Assembly: GCF_000709085.1 (NCBI RefSeq)
Contig: NZ_JFBD01000004.1
Coordinates: 1 to 53,677 of the forward strand
Direction of reading: 5' to 3'
Source: Virgibacillus alimentarius
Lineage (GTDB): Bacteria > Bacillota > Bacilli > Bacillales > Amphibacillaceae
DNA: 53,677 nt
Within the stretch, counting starts at the first letter, position 1. The number at the start of each line of letters is the position of its first letter. The notes below the pieces were generated by a model that was given only the letters and a program-made list of their open reading frames with translations, did no database searches and was not told the origin of the DNA. The position numbers and the translations under genes are program-made. Below, piece after piece: positions 24,981 through 33,633 of the stretch.

Positions 24981-25021
24981 AAAATGATCAGGGGCAATGT
25001 GCGCGCCCGTGATCATTTTTA
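24981..25021 (+). terminator. Rho-independent terminator after hprK-like gene
   Basis: AATGATCA-GGGGC and GCCC-G-TGATCATT form an imperfect stem, followed by TTTTA. It lies 18 bp after the stop codon. Confidence 0.8.
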
Positions 25022-25157
25022 TGTTATGTACGGAGTTTTTTCTTACAAAAATGTATGCTATCAACGATTGCCATCCATGATTCAACGGACATAAAAACAC
25101 ATTATTCTCTAAATATGCTAAACTATTCTTTAGTTCTATTCATGGAGATGTTAAAAA

Positions 25158-26054
25158 ATGGGTTTGTTTTTAAGTGTTATCTTACCAATCATGGCTGTTT
25201 TTGCATCGGGATTTATCCTGCAGCGGATCCGGGTGCTGGATGTAAAGTCGGTTTCTGCTGTATCTCTGTACATTCTATCACCTGCGCTAGTATTTACAAC
25301 ACTATATGAATCTACGTTTGATCGTGGATTTATCGTTATCCTCGTTTATATGTTTGTTTTATTTTATATCATGGTTTTCCTAAATAAAATACTCGCAAAA
25401 ATTTTCAAGTGGGAACCCCAGATCGAAAGCGCGTCGATTCTTGCAACTGGATTCATGAATTCGGGAAATTACGGATTGCCTGTTGTGCTGTTTAGTGTAG
25501 GGGAAGCAGCAGTCCCATATTCCGTTTTTATCATTGTCGTTCAGGCTTTGCAAAATAATTTTTTCGGCATTTATTATGCATCCAGAAGCACCAGCGGAAT
25601 GAGGCGGGCACTTGAAAACGTAATGAAAATGCCAACAACTTACGCTGCAATGATCGCATTTATTTTTCATTATTTTTCCGTGGAAATCCCTGAAGCCGTC
25701 CACTCCACGATGTCTATGGTTGGGGACGCGGCAATCCCGGTCATGATGATCGTACTTGGCATGCAACTTGGTTCGATAACTGGACTGAAGCTTAACTGGC
25801 AAGTTGTTTCATCAGCGGTAACGTTAAAAATGATTGTCGCACCTATCGTGGCTGCGCTATTTGTATTCATGGTGGATATGGATCCGATTATTGCTTCCGT
25901 TCTCATTATTATTTCCGCGATGCCGACTGCTGCGACAACAACGATGTATGCGATCGAATTCGATACCGAGCCAGAACTTGTATCGAGTATTACCTTGATC
26001 TCGACACTAGTGAGTATTGTAACACTAAGTATTTTATTAAATATCGTTGTGTAG
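25158..26054 (+). CDS. AEC family transporter (auxin efflux carrier type)
   Basis: A 298-residue membrane protein with about 10 TM helices in the two inverted five-helix halves of the AEC family. Signature stretches are GFILQRIRVLD and SVSLYILSPALVFTTL-like segment VSAVSLYILSPALVFTTLY, ATGFMNSGNYGLPVVLFSVG (discontinuous helix) and DAAIPVMMIVLGMQLG. Members carry malate, other dicarboxylates or malonate in bacteria; the substrate here cannot be told. GGAGATG lies about 8 nt before the ATG. It stands alone, terminators on both sides. Confidence 0.88.
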   Translation: MGLFLSVILPIMAVFASGFILQRIRVLDVKSVSAVSLYILSPALVFTTLYESTFDRGFIVILVYMFVLFYIMVFLNKILAKIFKWEPQIESASILATGFMNSGNYGLPVVLFSVGEAAVPYSVFIIVVQALQNNFFGIYYASRSTSGMRRALENVMKMPTTYAAMIAFIFHYFSVEIPEAVHSTMSMVGDAAIPVMMIVLGMQLGSITGLKLNWQVVSSAVTLKMIVAPIVAALFVFMVDMDPIIASVLIIISAMPTAATTTMYAIEFDTEPELVSSITLISTLVSIVTLSILLNIVV

Positions 26055-26142
26055 GAATTCGAATTGCTTGGATTAGAAATTTTGCTAACGCATGCATCCT
26101 CCCCGTCATGTAAGGAGGGCGGAGGGAACTATGCTGAGGCAA

Positions 26143-26185
26143 AAAATGCTCCTCATCGAACATTTGGATGAGGAGCATTTTTACA
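26143..26185. terminator. Strong bidirectional terminator
   Basis: AAAATGCTCCTCATC pairs with GATGAGGAGCATTTTT across a loop of about 9 nt. A-rich and T-rich flanks suit both the AEC gene (plus) and the aminotransferase gene (minus). Confidence 0.9.
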
Positions 26186-26192
26186 TCTATCA

Positions 26193-26233
26193 TTCGACAA
26201 TATATGACAAAAATCGGGAAGTGACAGGCACCT
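26193..26233. repeat. Dispersed repeat copy abutting a stop codon
   Basis: Copy of the TTCGACA / GTGACAGGCACC family with an inserted TATATGACA in the middle. On the minus strand it starts within the TAG stop of the aminotransferase gene (TAGGTGCCTGTCAC). Confidence 0.75.
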
Positions 26234-27401
26234 AAACAGTTTGTTTGCTGAATGCTTGTTCAAATTGTTCTTGTGCTTTTTCGATGTTTACGTCATGTCC
26301 CATTTCTTGCAGTGTGATTCCAATGAGACGCACTGCCTCTTTGAGCATTTCTTTTGTCGTGTTGCCCATGTGTCCAATCCGGAAAGCTTTTCCTGATAAA
26401 TGTGCAAGAGCGCCTGCGACGACAACTCCTTTTTCTGCTAGTTTAGCTCGGAACTGAGTGTCTTCCACTCCCTTTGGATATAGGATACAGGTTAATGTAG
26501 TTGCAGCTACGTTTTCATCCGCTAATGCTTTCATTCCGTATTCCGCTAATCCCGCTTTTACACCTTTTGAAAACCTTAAATGGCGCTCATGCCTTTTTTC
26601 CATGCCTTCTTCCAGCACCAATTTCATCCCTTCGTTATAGGCGTACACTAAATTGACAGGTGGTGTAGCAAAGTAATTTTGCGGTTGATGCATAATCGGC
26701 AGCCAATTATAAATATCTGTATAATAAGCCGGAACATGCTTCATTTGCCTGCGGACGTCCAGTGCACTCTGATTAAAGGCGACTACTGCAATGCCTGGTG
26801 GTACGCCAATTGCTTTTTGTGACCCTGTTAAAATAACGTCAATCTTTTCATTGTTTGGGCCATATCCTTTGCTCATATCCTCTTCCATCGCAGCGGTAGC
26901 ACAAACACCATCCAAAATCACCAGTGCTTCGTGCTTTTTAATAACCGGAACGAGCTCATCTAAATCGGCAGCAACACCTGTTGATGTATCTGCGTGCGTG
27001 ATTGTCACTGCTTTATACGTATCTTCTTTTAATTTCGCTTCTACTTCTGCTGCGGTAACGGACTCGCCCCACGCAGCCTGTACCACGTCAATATCAATAC
27101 CAAATGCCTCACCTAACTTCATAAAGCGATCCCCGAAATAGCCATTGCTGACGACTAGAAGCTTTTCCCCCGCGGCTACTGTATTCAGAATCGCCATTTC
27201 CATTGCTAATGTACCGGATCCTCCGATCACAAAAACCTCTCCATCCGTCTGAAGCACTTGTTTGGTTTGCTCAATTGCATTTTTATAAATCTCCGCAAAC
27301 CGTGGATCCGTGTGGCTCCATGTTTCCTGACCAAGCGCATCATAGATCGAATCAATGACGGGCGTTGGTCCAGGAATCAACAACATTTCCTTATTTCTCA
27401 T
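26232..27401 (-). CDS. Class V aminotransferase (alanine/serine-glyoxylate type, PucG-like)
   Basis: A 389-residue PLP enzyme of fold type I class V. LLIPGPTPV at the N-terminus, FVIGGSGTLAMEMAIL around residues 57-72 (phosphate-binding), LDGVCATAAMEED and the Schiff-base Lys in LTGSQKAIGVPPG near residue 195 are typical. This family covers alanine-, serine- and ureidoglycine-glyoxylate aminotransferases (B. subtilis PucG). No purine catabolism gene is nearby, so the substrate is open. GGAGGGG lies 7 nt before the ATG. It follows the acylase gene by about 70 bp on the same strand, with a dispersed repeat copy between. Confidence 0.88.
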   Translation of the reverse strand: MRNKEMLLIPGPTPVIDSIYDALGQETWSHTDPRFAEIYKNAIEQTKQVLQTDGEVFVIGGSGTLAMEMAILNTVAAGEKLLVVSNGYFGDRFMKLGEAFGIDIDVVQAAWGESVTAAEVEAKLKEDTYKAVTITHADTSTGVAADLDELVPVIKKHEALVILDGVCATAAMEEDMSKGYGPNNEKIDVILTGSQKAIGVPPGIAVVAFNQSALDVRRQMKHVPAYYTDIYNWLPIMHQPQNYFATPPVNLVYAYNEGMKLVLEEGMEKRHERHLRFSKGVKAGLAEYGMKALADENVAATTLTCILYPKGVEDTQFRAKLAEKGVVVAGALAHLSGKAFRIGHMGNTTKEMLKEAVRLIGITLQEMGHDVNIEKAQEQFEQAFSKQTV

Positions 27402-27428
27402 GACAATACCCCTCCGTTAATTTTATAT

Positions 27429-27468
27429 TTCGACAAAAAACGACATTATTCGGGAAGTGACAGGCACC
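27429..27468. repeat. Dispersed repeat copy abutting a stop codon
   Basis: Copy of the TTCGACA / GTGACAGGCACC family with an extra ACGACA in its middle. On the minus strand it begins one base after the TGA of the acylase gene. Confidence 0.75.
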
Positions 27469-27469
27469 T

Positions 27470-29866
27470 TCAATATAAGATAAGTTCTTTTCCTTTTTTC
27501 TCCTTTAGGTCGGTTACATGGTAATTTCCTTCGACCCAGTCTTCTGTTTGGTCGTGATACCACTTGCTTTTGAAATGACCGGACTGGCCTGGTCCAACGA
27601 TGTGATATCCTTTTGCCATGTCTTTAACGTCAATGACAAATCGCCAGGATGCACCATGATCAACAATTCCTGTTTCGGTGTCATAACTTGCCGCCATTGG
27701 AGTGACACTGCTTCCTCCAACAGGAATTGGGTCTTCAGGATTAAAGAAGAAGGCTAAAATCGAACTGGCTTCTGATAAAGGATGAGAAAACGTCACTTGG
27801 TGATAATCTCCCCATTCCCACTTGGCAAGTGTATCCCCGTGTTCTTCGATTAATTGCTTTAGGCTGTTTTCTAATGCGGTATGCAATACTTTTTCAAGAC
27901 CGCCATTTTCCCTTATCCAAACCGCATCATCCCCTTTTCTCAATAACTGGTCTGTCGTCTGTCCACTTCCAGTAAATAATTCCATCATCCCGTCAGGAAT
28001 TTCCTCGTCATATAAAACGGTTTCAATTTCATTCATCCATGTGTGAAAAATAAGCGGTGCTTCCTCTGTTGCATCGTCTTTGAAATCCCATTGTTTGAGT
28101 GCATCCATTGCTTTTTTCTCGTTATCCGTTAAATCAGCATCTTTCAGCGTTTTTTCAAACAATGGCACGAATTCTCTTGCCTGCAAATTCATTTGATCCA
28201 TTTGTAAATGCATCATATCTTCGGAGGTAAAATTGTCCCCATTATCCAGCACTTCGGCAATGCGCTCATATCGATATGGCTGCGCCCAGACATTGCTGAT
28301 GTGATAAGGATATTCATCTCCGACTACTTTATTATTCGCTGTCGCAATAAAACCTTTTTCCGGATTTTTTACAAGCGGTAATGCATCAAAAGGAATGTAT
28401 CCGTCCCACTCCTGTTCTTTTTCCCATCCAGGCAGTGGAAGCAATGCATCATCTCCGTTTTCATAGATTGGAATATTTCCATTTGCTTTATATGCAATCG
28501 TTCCATCCTTGGAAGCAAAAACAAAATTTTGCGCCGGTGCCAGAAAATGTTCTAAACCTTTTTCAAATTCATCCCAGTTTTTCGCTTTATTTATTTCTAA
28601 AATCGCTTGAAGTTCCGTTGTCGGATCCAGTGCAGTCCACCTTAAAGACATGACAATATCTTTTCCGCTCTCCTCAGCGAATTCAGAGATCACCGGTCCA
28701 TGGCGCGTTTCGGTAACTTGGTAATCGATTGTTTCCCCGTCTTTTACTTGAATCGGTTCATCGATGACATCTGCTTTTTCCCATTCATCTTCAAATAAAA
28801 ATTCATTCGGATTCGCTTCATTTCTTTTTTCTATATATAATTGCTGTACATCAGGCCCTGTATTTGTCACGCCCCATGCAATCTGCTCGTTATGGCCCAA
28901 AATAATTCCGGGGACGCCGGCAAAAATCACGCCTTCCACATTGACATTATCTGCCTCTAGGTGCATTTGATACCAGACGGAAGGTGTGGCTAGTCCTAAG
29001 TGGGGATCGTCTGCAAGCAAAGGCTTCCCGCTTTTTGTTTTGTCTCCTGCTACCACCCAGTTATTGCTTCCGTTAAAAGCATGTGGAATAATCGCCGTTG
29101 CAAAACTTTTCTCCACATCAACCCTATCGCTAGCTGCCTCCAGCTCTCCTTCATCGATAATAGCGGGCTTATGTTCCGGATAACTTGGAAATAGTTCATA
29201 TGCCTTTTCTTTACCCAATTGGTTGAGCGCATAGTAATTGAACGCCTGTCTTTCCCAGTGCCCCCCAAGGTCAAACGCCATATACTTTCCAATGGTCAGC
29301 GAATCCAGTGGTGTCCACGTCTCTGGCTCCATTCCCATTAATGTGAATTCCACAGGGAGACGATTCTTTTCTTTGGCGTCATCCATGTAAGCATTGACCC
29401 CGTCCGCAAACCACGTGAGCACCTGTTTTGCTTCATCCGAATATAAATCATACGATTCTTCAGCAGCCCGTCTTAGTCCTAGCGTCCGAAAATACTTGTC
29501 TGTGTCGACTGCCTTCTCACCGACGACTTCACTTAGCGTACCAGATGCCTGTCTCCTTGAGAGCTCCATTTGAACCATCCGTTCTTGCGCCTGAATATAT
29601 CCCTGCGCCATATACAAATCATGTTCATTCTCCGCCTGAATATGCGGCACACCATTTTCATCTGTCAGAACAACAACCTCTTCTTTCAGGCCTGGCACTT
29701 CAAGTGTTCCTTCTAATTGCGCCATCGATTTATTTATGTACGCATTAATCACAAAAAATGCAATCAGACCAAGCGCAACCAGCACACCAAGCGTAATGAG
29801 ACTAATCTTAAGGGCACTCTTCTTTTTCCTTGGCTCAAGTAGCGTCTGTTTTGATGGCTTTTCCAT
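27470..29866 (-). CDS. Penicillin acylase family Ntn-hydrolase
   Basis: A 798-residue precursor with an N-terminal TM anchor (ISLITLGVLVALGLIAFFVI, about 21-40). An alpha-subunit follows, then the self-cleavage site before Ser267 in HAFNGSNNWVVAG. Ser267 would become the N-terminal nucleophile of the beta-subunit. Later motifs FAGVPGIILGHNEQIAWGVT and FVFASKDGTIAYKANG fit the family. Such enzymes cleave amide-linked acyl groups (beta-lactams, N-acyl homoserine lactones, N-acyl amino acids); the substrate is unknown here. It would act outside the membrane. GGGGGG lies about 7 nt before the ATG. Confidence 0.92.
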   Translation of the reverse strand: MEKPSKQTLLEPRKKKSALKISLITLGVLVALGLIAFFVINAYINKSMAQLEGTLEVPGLKEEVVVLTDENGVPHIQAENEHDLYMAQGYIQAQERMVQMELSRRQASGTLSEVVGEKAVDTDKYFRTLGLRRAAEESYDLYSDEAKQVLTWFADGVNAYMDDAKEKNRLPVEFTLMGMEPETWTPLDSLTIGKYMAFDLGGHWERQAFNYYALNQLGKEKAYELFPSYPEHKPAIIDEGELEAASDRVDVEKSFATAIIPHAFNGSNNWVVAGDKTKSGKPLLADDPHLGLATPSVWYQMHLEADNVNVEGVIFAGVPGIILGHNEQIAWGVTNTGPDVQQLYIEKRNEANPNEFLFEDEWEKADVIDEPIQVKDGETIDYQVTETRHGPVISEFAEESGKDIVMSLRWTALDPTTELQAILEINKAKNWDEFEKGLEHFLAPAQNFVFASKDGTIAYKANGNIPIYENGDDALLPLPGWEKEQEWDGYIPFDALPLVKNPEKGFIATANNKVVGDEYPYHISNVWAQPYRYERIAEVLDNGDNFTSEDMMHLQMDQMNLQAREFVPLFEKTLKDADLTDNEKKAMDALKQWDFKDDATEEAPLIFHTWMNEIETVLYDEEIPDGMMELFTGSGQTTDQLLRKGDDAVWIRENGGLEKVLHTALENSLKQLIEEHGDTLAKWEWGDYHQVTFSHPLSEASSILAFFFNPEDPIPVGGSSVTPMAASYDTETGIVDHGASWRFVIDVKDMAKGYHIVGPGQSGHFKSKWYHDQTEDWVEGNYHVTDLKEKKGKELILY

Positions 29867-30125
29867 CTATTTCCCCCCCTTTCTAACCATATATTACCTT
29901 ATTTTATGGAAAATACCAAATTATCTGAAATATAAAAGAGGAGACATTGGTTGCTTACATTTATTATTTTATTTGGCACTTATGTAGTCACTTATATTTT
30001 TAACAACCTAATTATAACTTAAATCATCTAAAAAGAATGTGTCATTTTATAGCTAGGGAGTTTACTTACTAGATGTAAATAAACAGTAATATAATTTTTA
30101 TTTCTATGAAAAATCTGAAAAAGAC
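29867..30125. other. AT-rich spacer before the lanthipeptide locus
   Basis: With the promoter that follows, this gives a gap of 343 bp between divergent genes. No ORF with family features was found. It presumably holds the promoter of the acylase gene. Confidence 0.5.
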
Positions 30126-30155
30126 TTGAAATGTTATGTTTACTTAACATATAAT
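30126..30155 (+). promoter_or_regulatory. SigA-type promoter of the lanthipeptide operon
   Basis: TTGAAA (30126-30131), an 18-bp spacer and TATAAT (30150-30155). The transcription start would fall about 45 bp before the precursor ATG. No dedicated regulator gene is seen beside it. Confidence 0.7.
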
Positions 30156-30209
30156 ATAAATATCCCGGGAGAGATAATACAATTTCTATTGAAATGGAGG
30201 AAACTAAAA

Positions 30210-30389
30210 ATGTTCGAAAAAATTGAAACTGCATGGAAAAATCCTGAGATGAGAATGGAAGGTGTTCTTGAAAGTCCAGTAGGAGAAGTATCAGAGGAAG
30301 AGCTGGCAGCAGCAGTAGGTGGTTCAGATGTTAATCCACAGACAACTTGGCCATGTGTAATCATATTAACGACAACAATTTGTGATTAA
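30210..30389 (+). CDS. Class II lanthipeptide precursor peptide (LanA)
   Basis: A 59-residue precursor with GGAGG 9 nt before the ATG. The leader (1-38) is acidic, with VSEEELAAAVGG matching the ELxxxxGG leader type cut by C39 peptidases after Gly38. The 21-residue core begins SDVNPQTTWPC and ends VIILTTTICD. Thr45/Thr46 with Cys49 and Thr54/55/56 with Cys58 can form two (methyl)lanthionine rings. TTWPC also starts the core of haloduracin beta, but the rest is shorter and differs, lacking the CPTTKC end. It is followed by a LanM and a LanT, which would modify and export it. A single precursor gene is present. Confidence 0.93.
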   Translation: MFEKIETAWKNPEMRMEGVLESPVGEVSEEELAAAVGGSDVNPQTTWPCVIILTTTICD

Positions 30390-30404
30390 TAAACACATCA
30401 TTAG

Positions 30405-30439
30405 AGAATGGATGAGTGCTTCTCATCCATTCTTTATAT
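30405..30439 (+). terminator. Attenuator hairpin between lanA and lanM
   Basis: AGAATGGATGAG and CTCATCCATTCT form a perfect 12-bp stem with a 5-nt loop, followed by TTATAT. Placed 15 bp after lanA, it likely lets more precursor than modification-enzyme mRNA be made, or protects the lanA transcript end. Confidence 0.82.
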
Positions 30440-30475
30440 CACATTCTTTATATCAAGAGATAGAGGAGTTGGAAG

Positions 30476-33400
30476 ATGGAAACTATTAAAAAAAATCCAT
30501 GGGATAAATTTAATCTTGCAGCATATCTAGAAGAGATAACAATAAGCCATGTTGAAGGAAGAGATAAGGACGAAGCATTACAGAAATGGATGAAGAAAAC
30601 TGGTTTTAGTAAGTTAACCTTAAAAGATAGACTAAAACAAGCAAATATGACTATAGAAGAATTTATCAATATCTTAAATGCAAAAGAAAGAAATGACATT
30701 CCAACGGCAGATTTGGAATGGATAAAGTTGTTTGAAAAGATTTTCTCAAATGATGTAAATATTTCCACTTCAGGCAAAACTATCTTCGAATGTCTAGTTG
30801 AACCTTTTATTCATTTTAGTTCAAAGCAAATTGATATCTATTTTCAAAACAATACTATATCTAGTAGTAGAGTATGTATAGATGCGGTCAAGCAATCAAT
30901 TATTTCTAACATCAAGAATCAATTGAGCCCAAAAACTGTAAAACCGTTAATTTTAGAAATTAATATTTCCAGGCTGAAAGGAGAGCTTACGGGAGAAAAC
31001 GACGAAGATCAGTTCGCCTATTTTATCCAAAGTAAATTAAGCACTTATGAAGGGGTGCTGAAATTTCTTAGCGAATACCCTGTATTGGCCAGACTACTGA
31101 CAGAAACTACCCAATCAAGTTTGAATCACCAACTGAAATTAGTTAATCGATTTAATAATGATTTTGATGAAATACATAAAATAGTAACCCCCTTCACGTC
31201 ACCTCTCATAAATATTGAAACAGGAGCTGGAGATACTCATAATAATGGGCAAATGGTTAGTATGTTAACTTTCGAAAACGGAATGAAACTAGTTTACAAA
31301 CCTAGATCCCTTTCCACAGACCTGAGTTTTCAAAATCTAATCAATTGGTGTAATGACCAACTAAGGGACATTACATTTGCTAAATTAAATATTTTAGACA
31401 AAGGCAGCTATGGTTGGCAGGAATTTATAGAATACAAGGAATGTCGTAGCAAAGAGGAGGTTAAGCGATTTTATACACGCTTAGGTGGTTATCTTAGCAT
31501 TCTTTATCTTCTTAATGCTGTGGATTTTCATTTCGAGAATATCATTGCTCACGGAGAACACCCATATTTAATAGATTTAGAGTCTATATGTTATCCCTTG
31601 CAGCCAATGGAAGAACAAAATACAGCCCAACATCAGGCTATCAAGACTTTAATGAAGTCGACATTAGGTACCGGACTACTACCTATTCAGTATAAACCTG
31701 ATGGAAGTATGAATGTTGAGGTTAGCGGAGTAGGAGGAAGTAAAGGGCAGTATATTGGCAAATCTGAATATATAAAAGACAATAAAACAGCCAACATAAG
31801 TATAGAAAAGACAAATGCATACATGAAGAACAAGAAAAATCGACCTGTAATAAATAATGAAATCATCAATCCAGCGTTTTATCTTAAATATATATTAGAA
31901 GGTTTTGAAAAGTTGTATAAACTTTTTTTAAATCATAAAGATGATTTGGTACATGACCACGGCTTGTTAGGAAGGTTTTCGAATAACCGAATACGGTATA
32001 TTGCTAAAAACACCCACGTCTATGCAAAATTTTTAAAAGCAAGTGAACACACAGACTATTTGCAGCATGGTTTAGAACGTCAGAGATTGTTTGATTTATT
32101 CTGGAATTACAGTAATCTATCCTCTAAACATTTTTTAATAACACACTCTGAAGTACAAGATTTGTTGAGGGGGGATGTTCCATACTTTTATACGAAAATT
32201 AATAGTAAAAGTATTTGGAACTCAAAAGGAGAGGAGATTACCAATTTTCTGGATGTCAGCGGTTGGGATTTGATAAAAGAAAAAATACAATCCCTTCATT
32301 CATTAGACCTTATGCAGCAAAAAAAATGGATAACAACCTCGGTTTCCACATTAACCGATGAAAATATTATTCATAGGGATCAAGAACTGCTAAAGAAGAT
32401 TAAAGGAATAAATAATCCTGTTCAGTTATCTGATGCTATAGGTGACCATGTTGCTGGTGAAGCGGTTTGGGGAAGTACCGAAAATGACGTAACATGGATA
32501 GGAGTTGGAATGAATCAAGATGAAGAAGTCAGCCTCTCTCCCTTATCTATGGGGCTTTATGATGGTTTAACCGGAATTTCTTTATTTTATGCTTATTTAA
32601 GCATGGTTACAGAAAGAAAGGATTTCAAAAACTTGTCTGAGGGAGCCATAAAGCTAATCACTAATTACCTAACTTACCCAGAAAATAAACTAGGTATATC
32701 GGGTTTCCATGGGTATGCTTCAATCTTATATGGGTTATCTGTGATAAATGAAATACATGGCGTACCCGATATGGAGGAAATTACTGAATCACTAGTGAAA
32801 AAGATCTCACCACTTGTGTCTAAAGACAAATCTTATGATGTGATTGGCGGGGTAGCGGGGACATTAATGGTGCTAATAAAGTATTGGAGGAAATCAAAAA
32901 AACCTCACATCCTAGAACTAGCCAAGAAATGCGGAGATCATTTAATAACAAATTCCACTGCTATGAATAAAGGAAGGGCTTGGATGACAACACATTTAAA
33001 TATTCCATTAGGCGGATTTTCCCATGGTGTGGCTGGAATTGCCGTGGCTCTTTATCGTCTTTACAAGGCAACAGGTAAACCTGAATACTTATCAACTTGT
33101 CTACAAGCAATTAAATATCAAGATTCTCTATTTAATACGAATACTTCATTATGGAAGAACCTAACAGACTCTGGTGGAGTACACAAAGACTACGGTTGGT
33201 GCCATGGATCATCAGGAATAATTTCTGCCTATCTTGAAATGTGGGAATTACTGGATAAAAAGCAAAAAAGCAATGTTAAAAAAGCAATAAATAAAACCTT
33301 TTCAAATATGGAGTATAATAACCATTCATTATGTCATGGGGCATTAGGAAATTACTGGCTTTTAAGTGCCACTCCTTTGATAGACCAAAAATATGAAAAA

Positions 33401-33571
33401 AATTTAAGTGAATTTAAAAAAGATATCTTGAATGATATTGAATATGATTCTATAACCAGTGGTTTTCCTGGAGCGATCCCTACACCAAGCTTAATGCTAG
33501 GTTCAGCAGGTGTCGGATTAGGTCTATTGTCTATGAAATATAAAATTCCTAATGTTCTGGTTCTACAGTAG
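30476..33571 (+). CDS. lanM: Class II lanthipeptide synthetase LanM
   Basis: A 1031-residue bifunctional enzyme. The N-terminal dehydratase (DUF4135, about 170-560) includes YKPRSLSTDLSFQNLINW (Lys275) and VDFHFENIIAHGEHPYLIDL. The C-terminal LanC-like cyclase (about 690-1020) has GLYDGLTGISLF and FSHGVAGIAVAL. Its zinc ligands are Cys909 (GWCHGSSG), Cys953 and His954 (LCHGALGN). It dehydrates Ser/Thr of the LanA core and joins them to Cys. All catalytic landmarks are present, so the enzyme looks functional. AGAGGAG lies 7 nt before the ATG. LanT follows 62 bp later. Confidence 0.95.
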   Translation: METIKKNPWDKFNLAAYLEEITISHVEGRDKDEALQKWMKKTGFSKLTLKDRLKQANMTIEEFINILNAKERNDIPTADLEWIKLFEKIFSNDVNISTSGKTIFECLVEPFIHFSSKQIDIYFQNNTISSSRVCIDAVKQSIISNIKNQLSPKTVKPLILEINISRLKGELTGENDEDQFAYFIQSKLSTYEGVLKFLSEYPVLARLLTETTQSSLNHQLKLVNRFNNDFDEIHKIVTPFTSPLINIETGAGDTHNNGQMVSMLTFENGMKLVYKPRSLSTDLSFQNLINWCNDQLRDITFAKLNILDKGSYGWQEFIEYKECRSKEEVKRFYTRLGGYLSILYLLNAVDFHFENIIAHGEHPYLIDLESICYPLQPMEEQNTAQHQAIKTLMKSTLGTGLLPIQYKPDGSMNVEVSGVGGSKGQYIGKSEYIKDNKTANISIEKTNAYMKNKKNRPVINNEIINPAFYLKYILEGFEKLYKLFLNHKDDLVHDHGLLGRFSNNRIRYIAKNTHVYAKFLKASEHTDYLQHGLERQRLFDLFWNYSNLSSKHFLITHSEVQDLLRGDVPYFYTKINSKSIWNSKGEEITNFLDVSGWDLIKEKIQSLHSLDLMQQKKWITTSVSTLTDENIIHRDQELLKKIKGINNPVQLSDAIGDHVAGEAVWGSTENDVTWIGVGMNQDEEVSLSPLSMGLYDGLTGISLFYAYLSMVTERKDFKNLSEGAIKLITNYLTYPENKLGISGFHGYASILYGLSVINEIHGVPDMEEITESLVKKISPLVSKDKSYDVIGGVAGTLMVLIKYWRKSKKPHILELAKKCGDHLITNSTAMNKGRAWMTTHLNIPLGGFSHGVAGIAVALYRLYKATGKPEYLSTCLQAIKYQDSLFNTNTSLWKNLTDSGGVHKDYGWCHGSSGIISAYLEMWELLDKKQKSNVKKAINKTFSNMEYNNHSLCHGALGNYWLLSATPLIDQKYEKNLSEFKKDILNDIEYDSITSGFPGAIPTPSLMLGSAGVGLGLLSMKYKIPNVLVLQ

Positions 33572-33633
33572 GATTAAAAAATGATGGTGACAGGGCTCCT
33601 TTCAAAAAAAGATAGATTATGAAGGAGGAACCT

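Noticed and set aside
28381-28653. 90-aa open frame on the plus strand
   Set aside because: Antisense shadow of the penicillin acylase gene.
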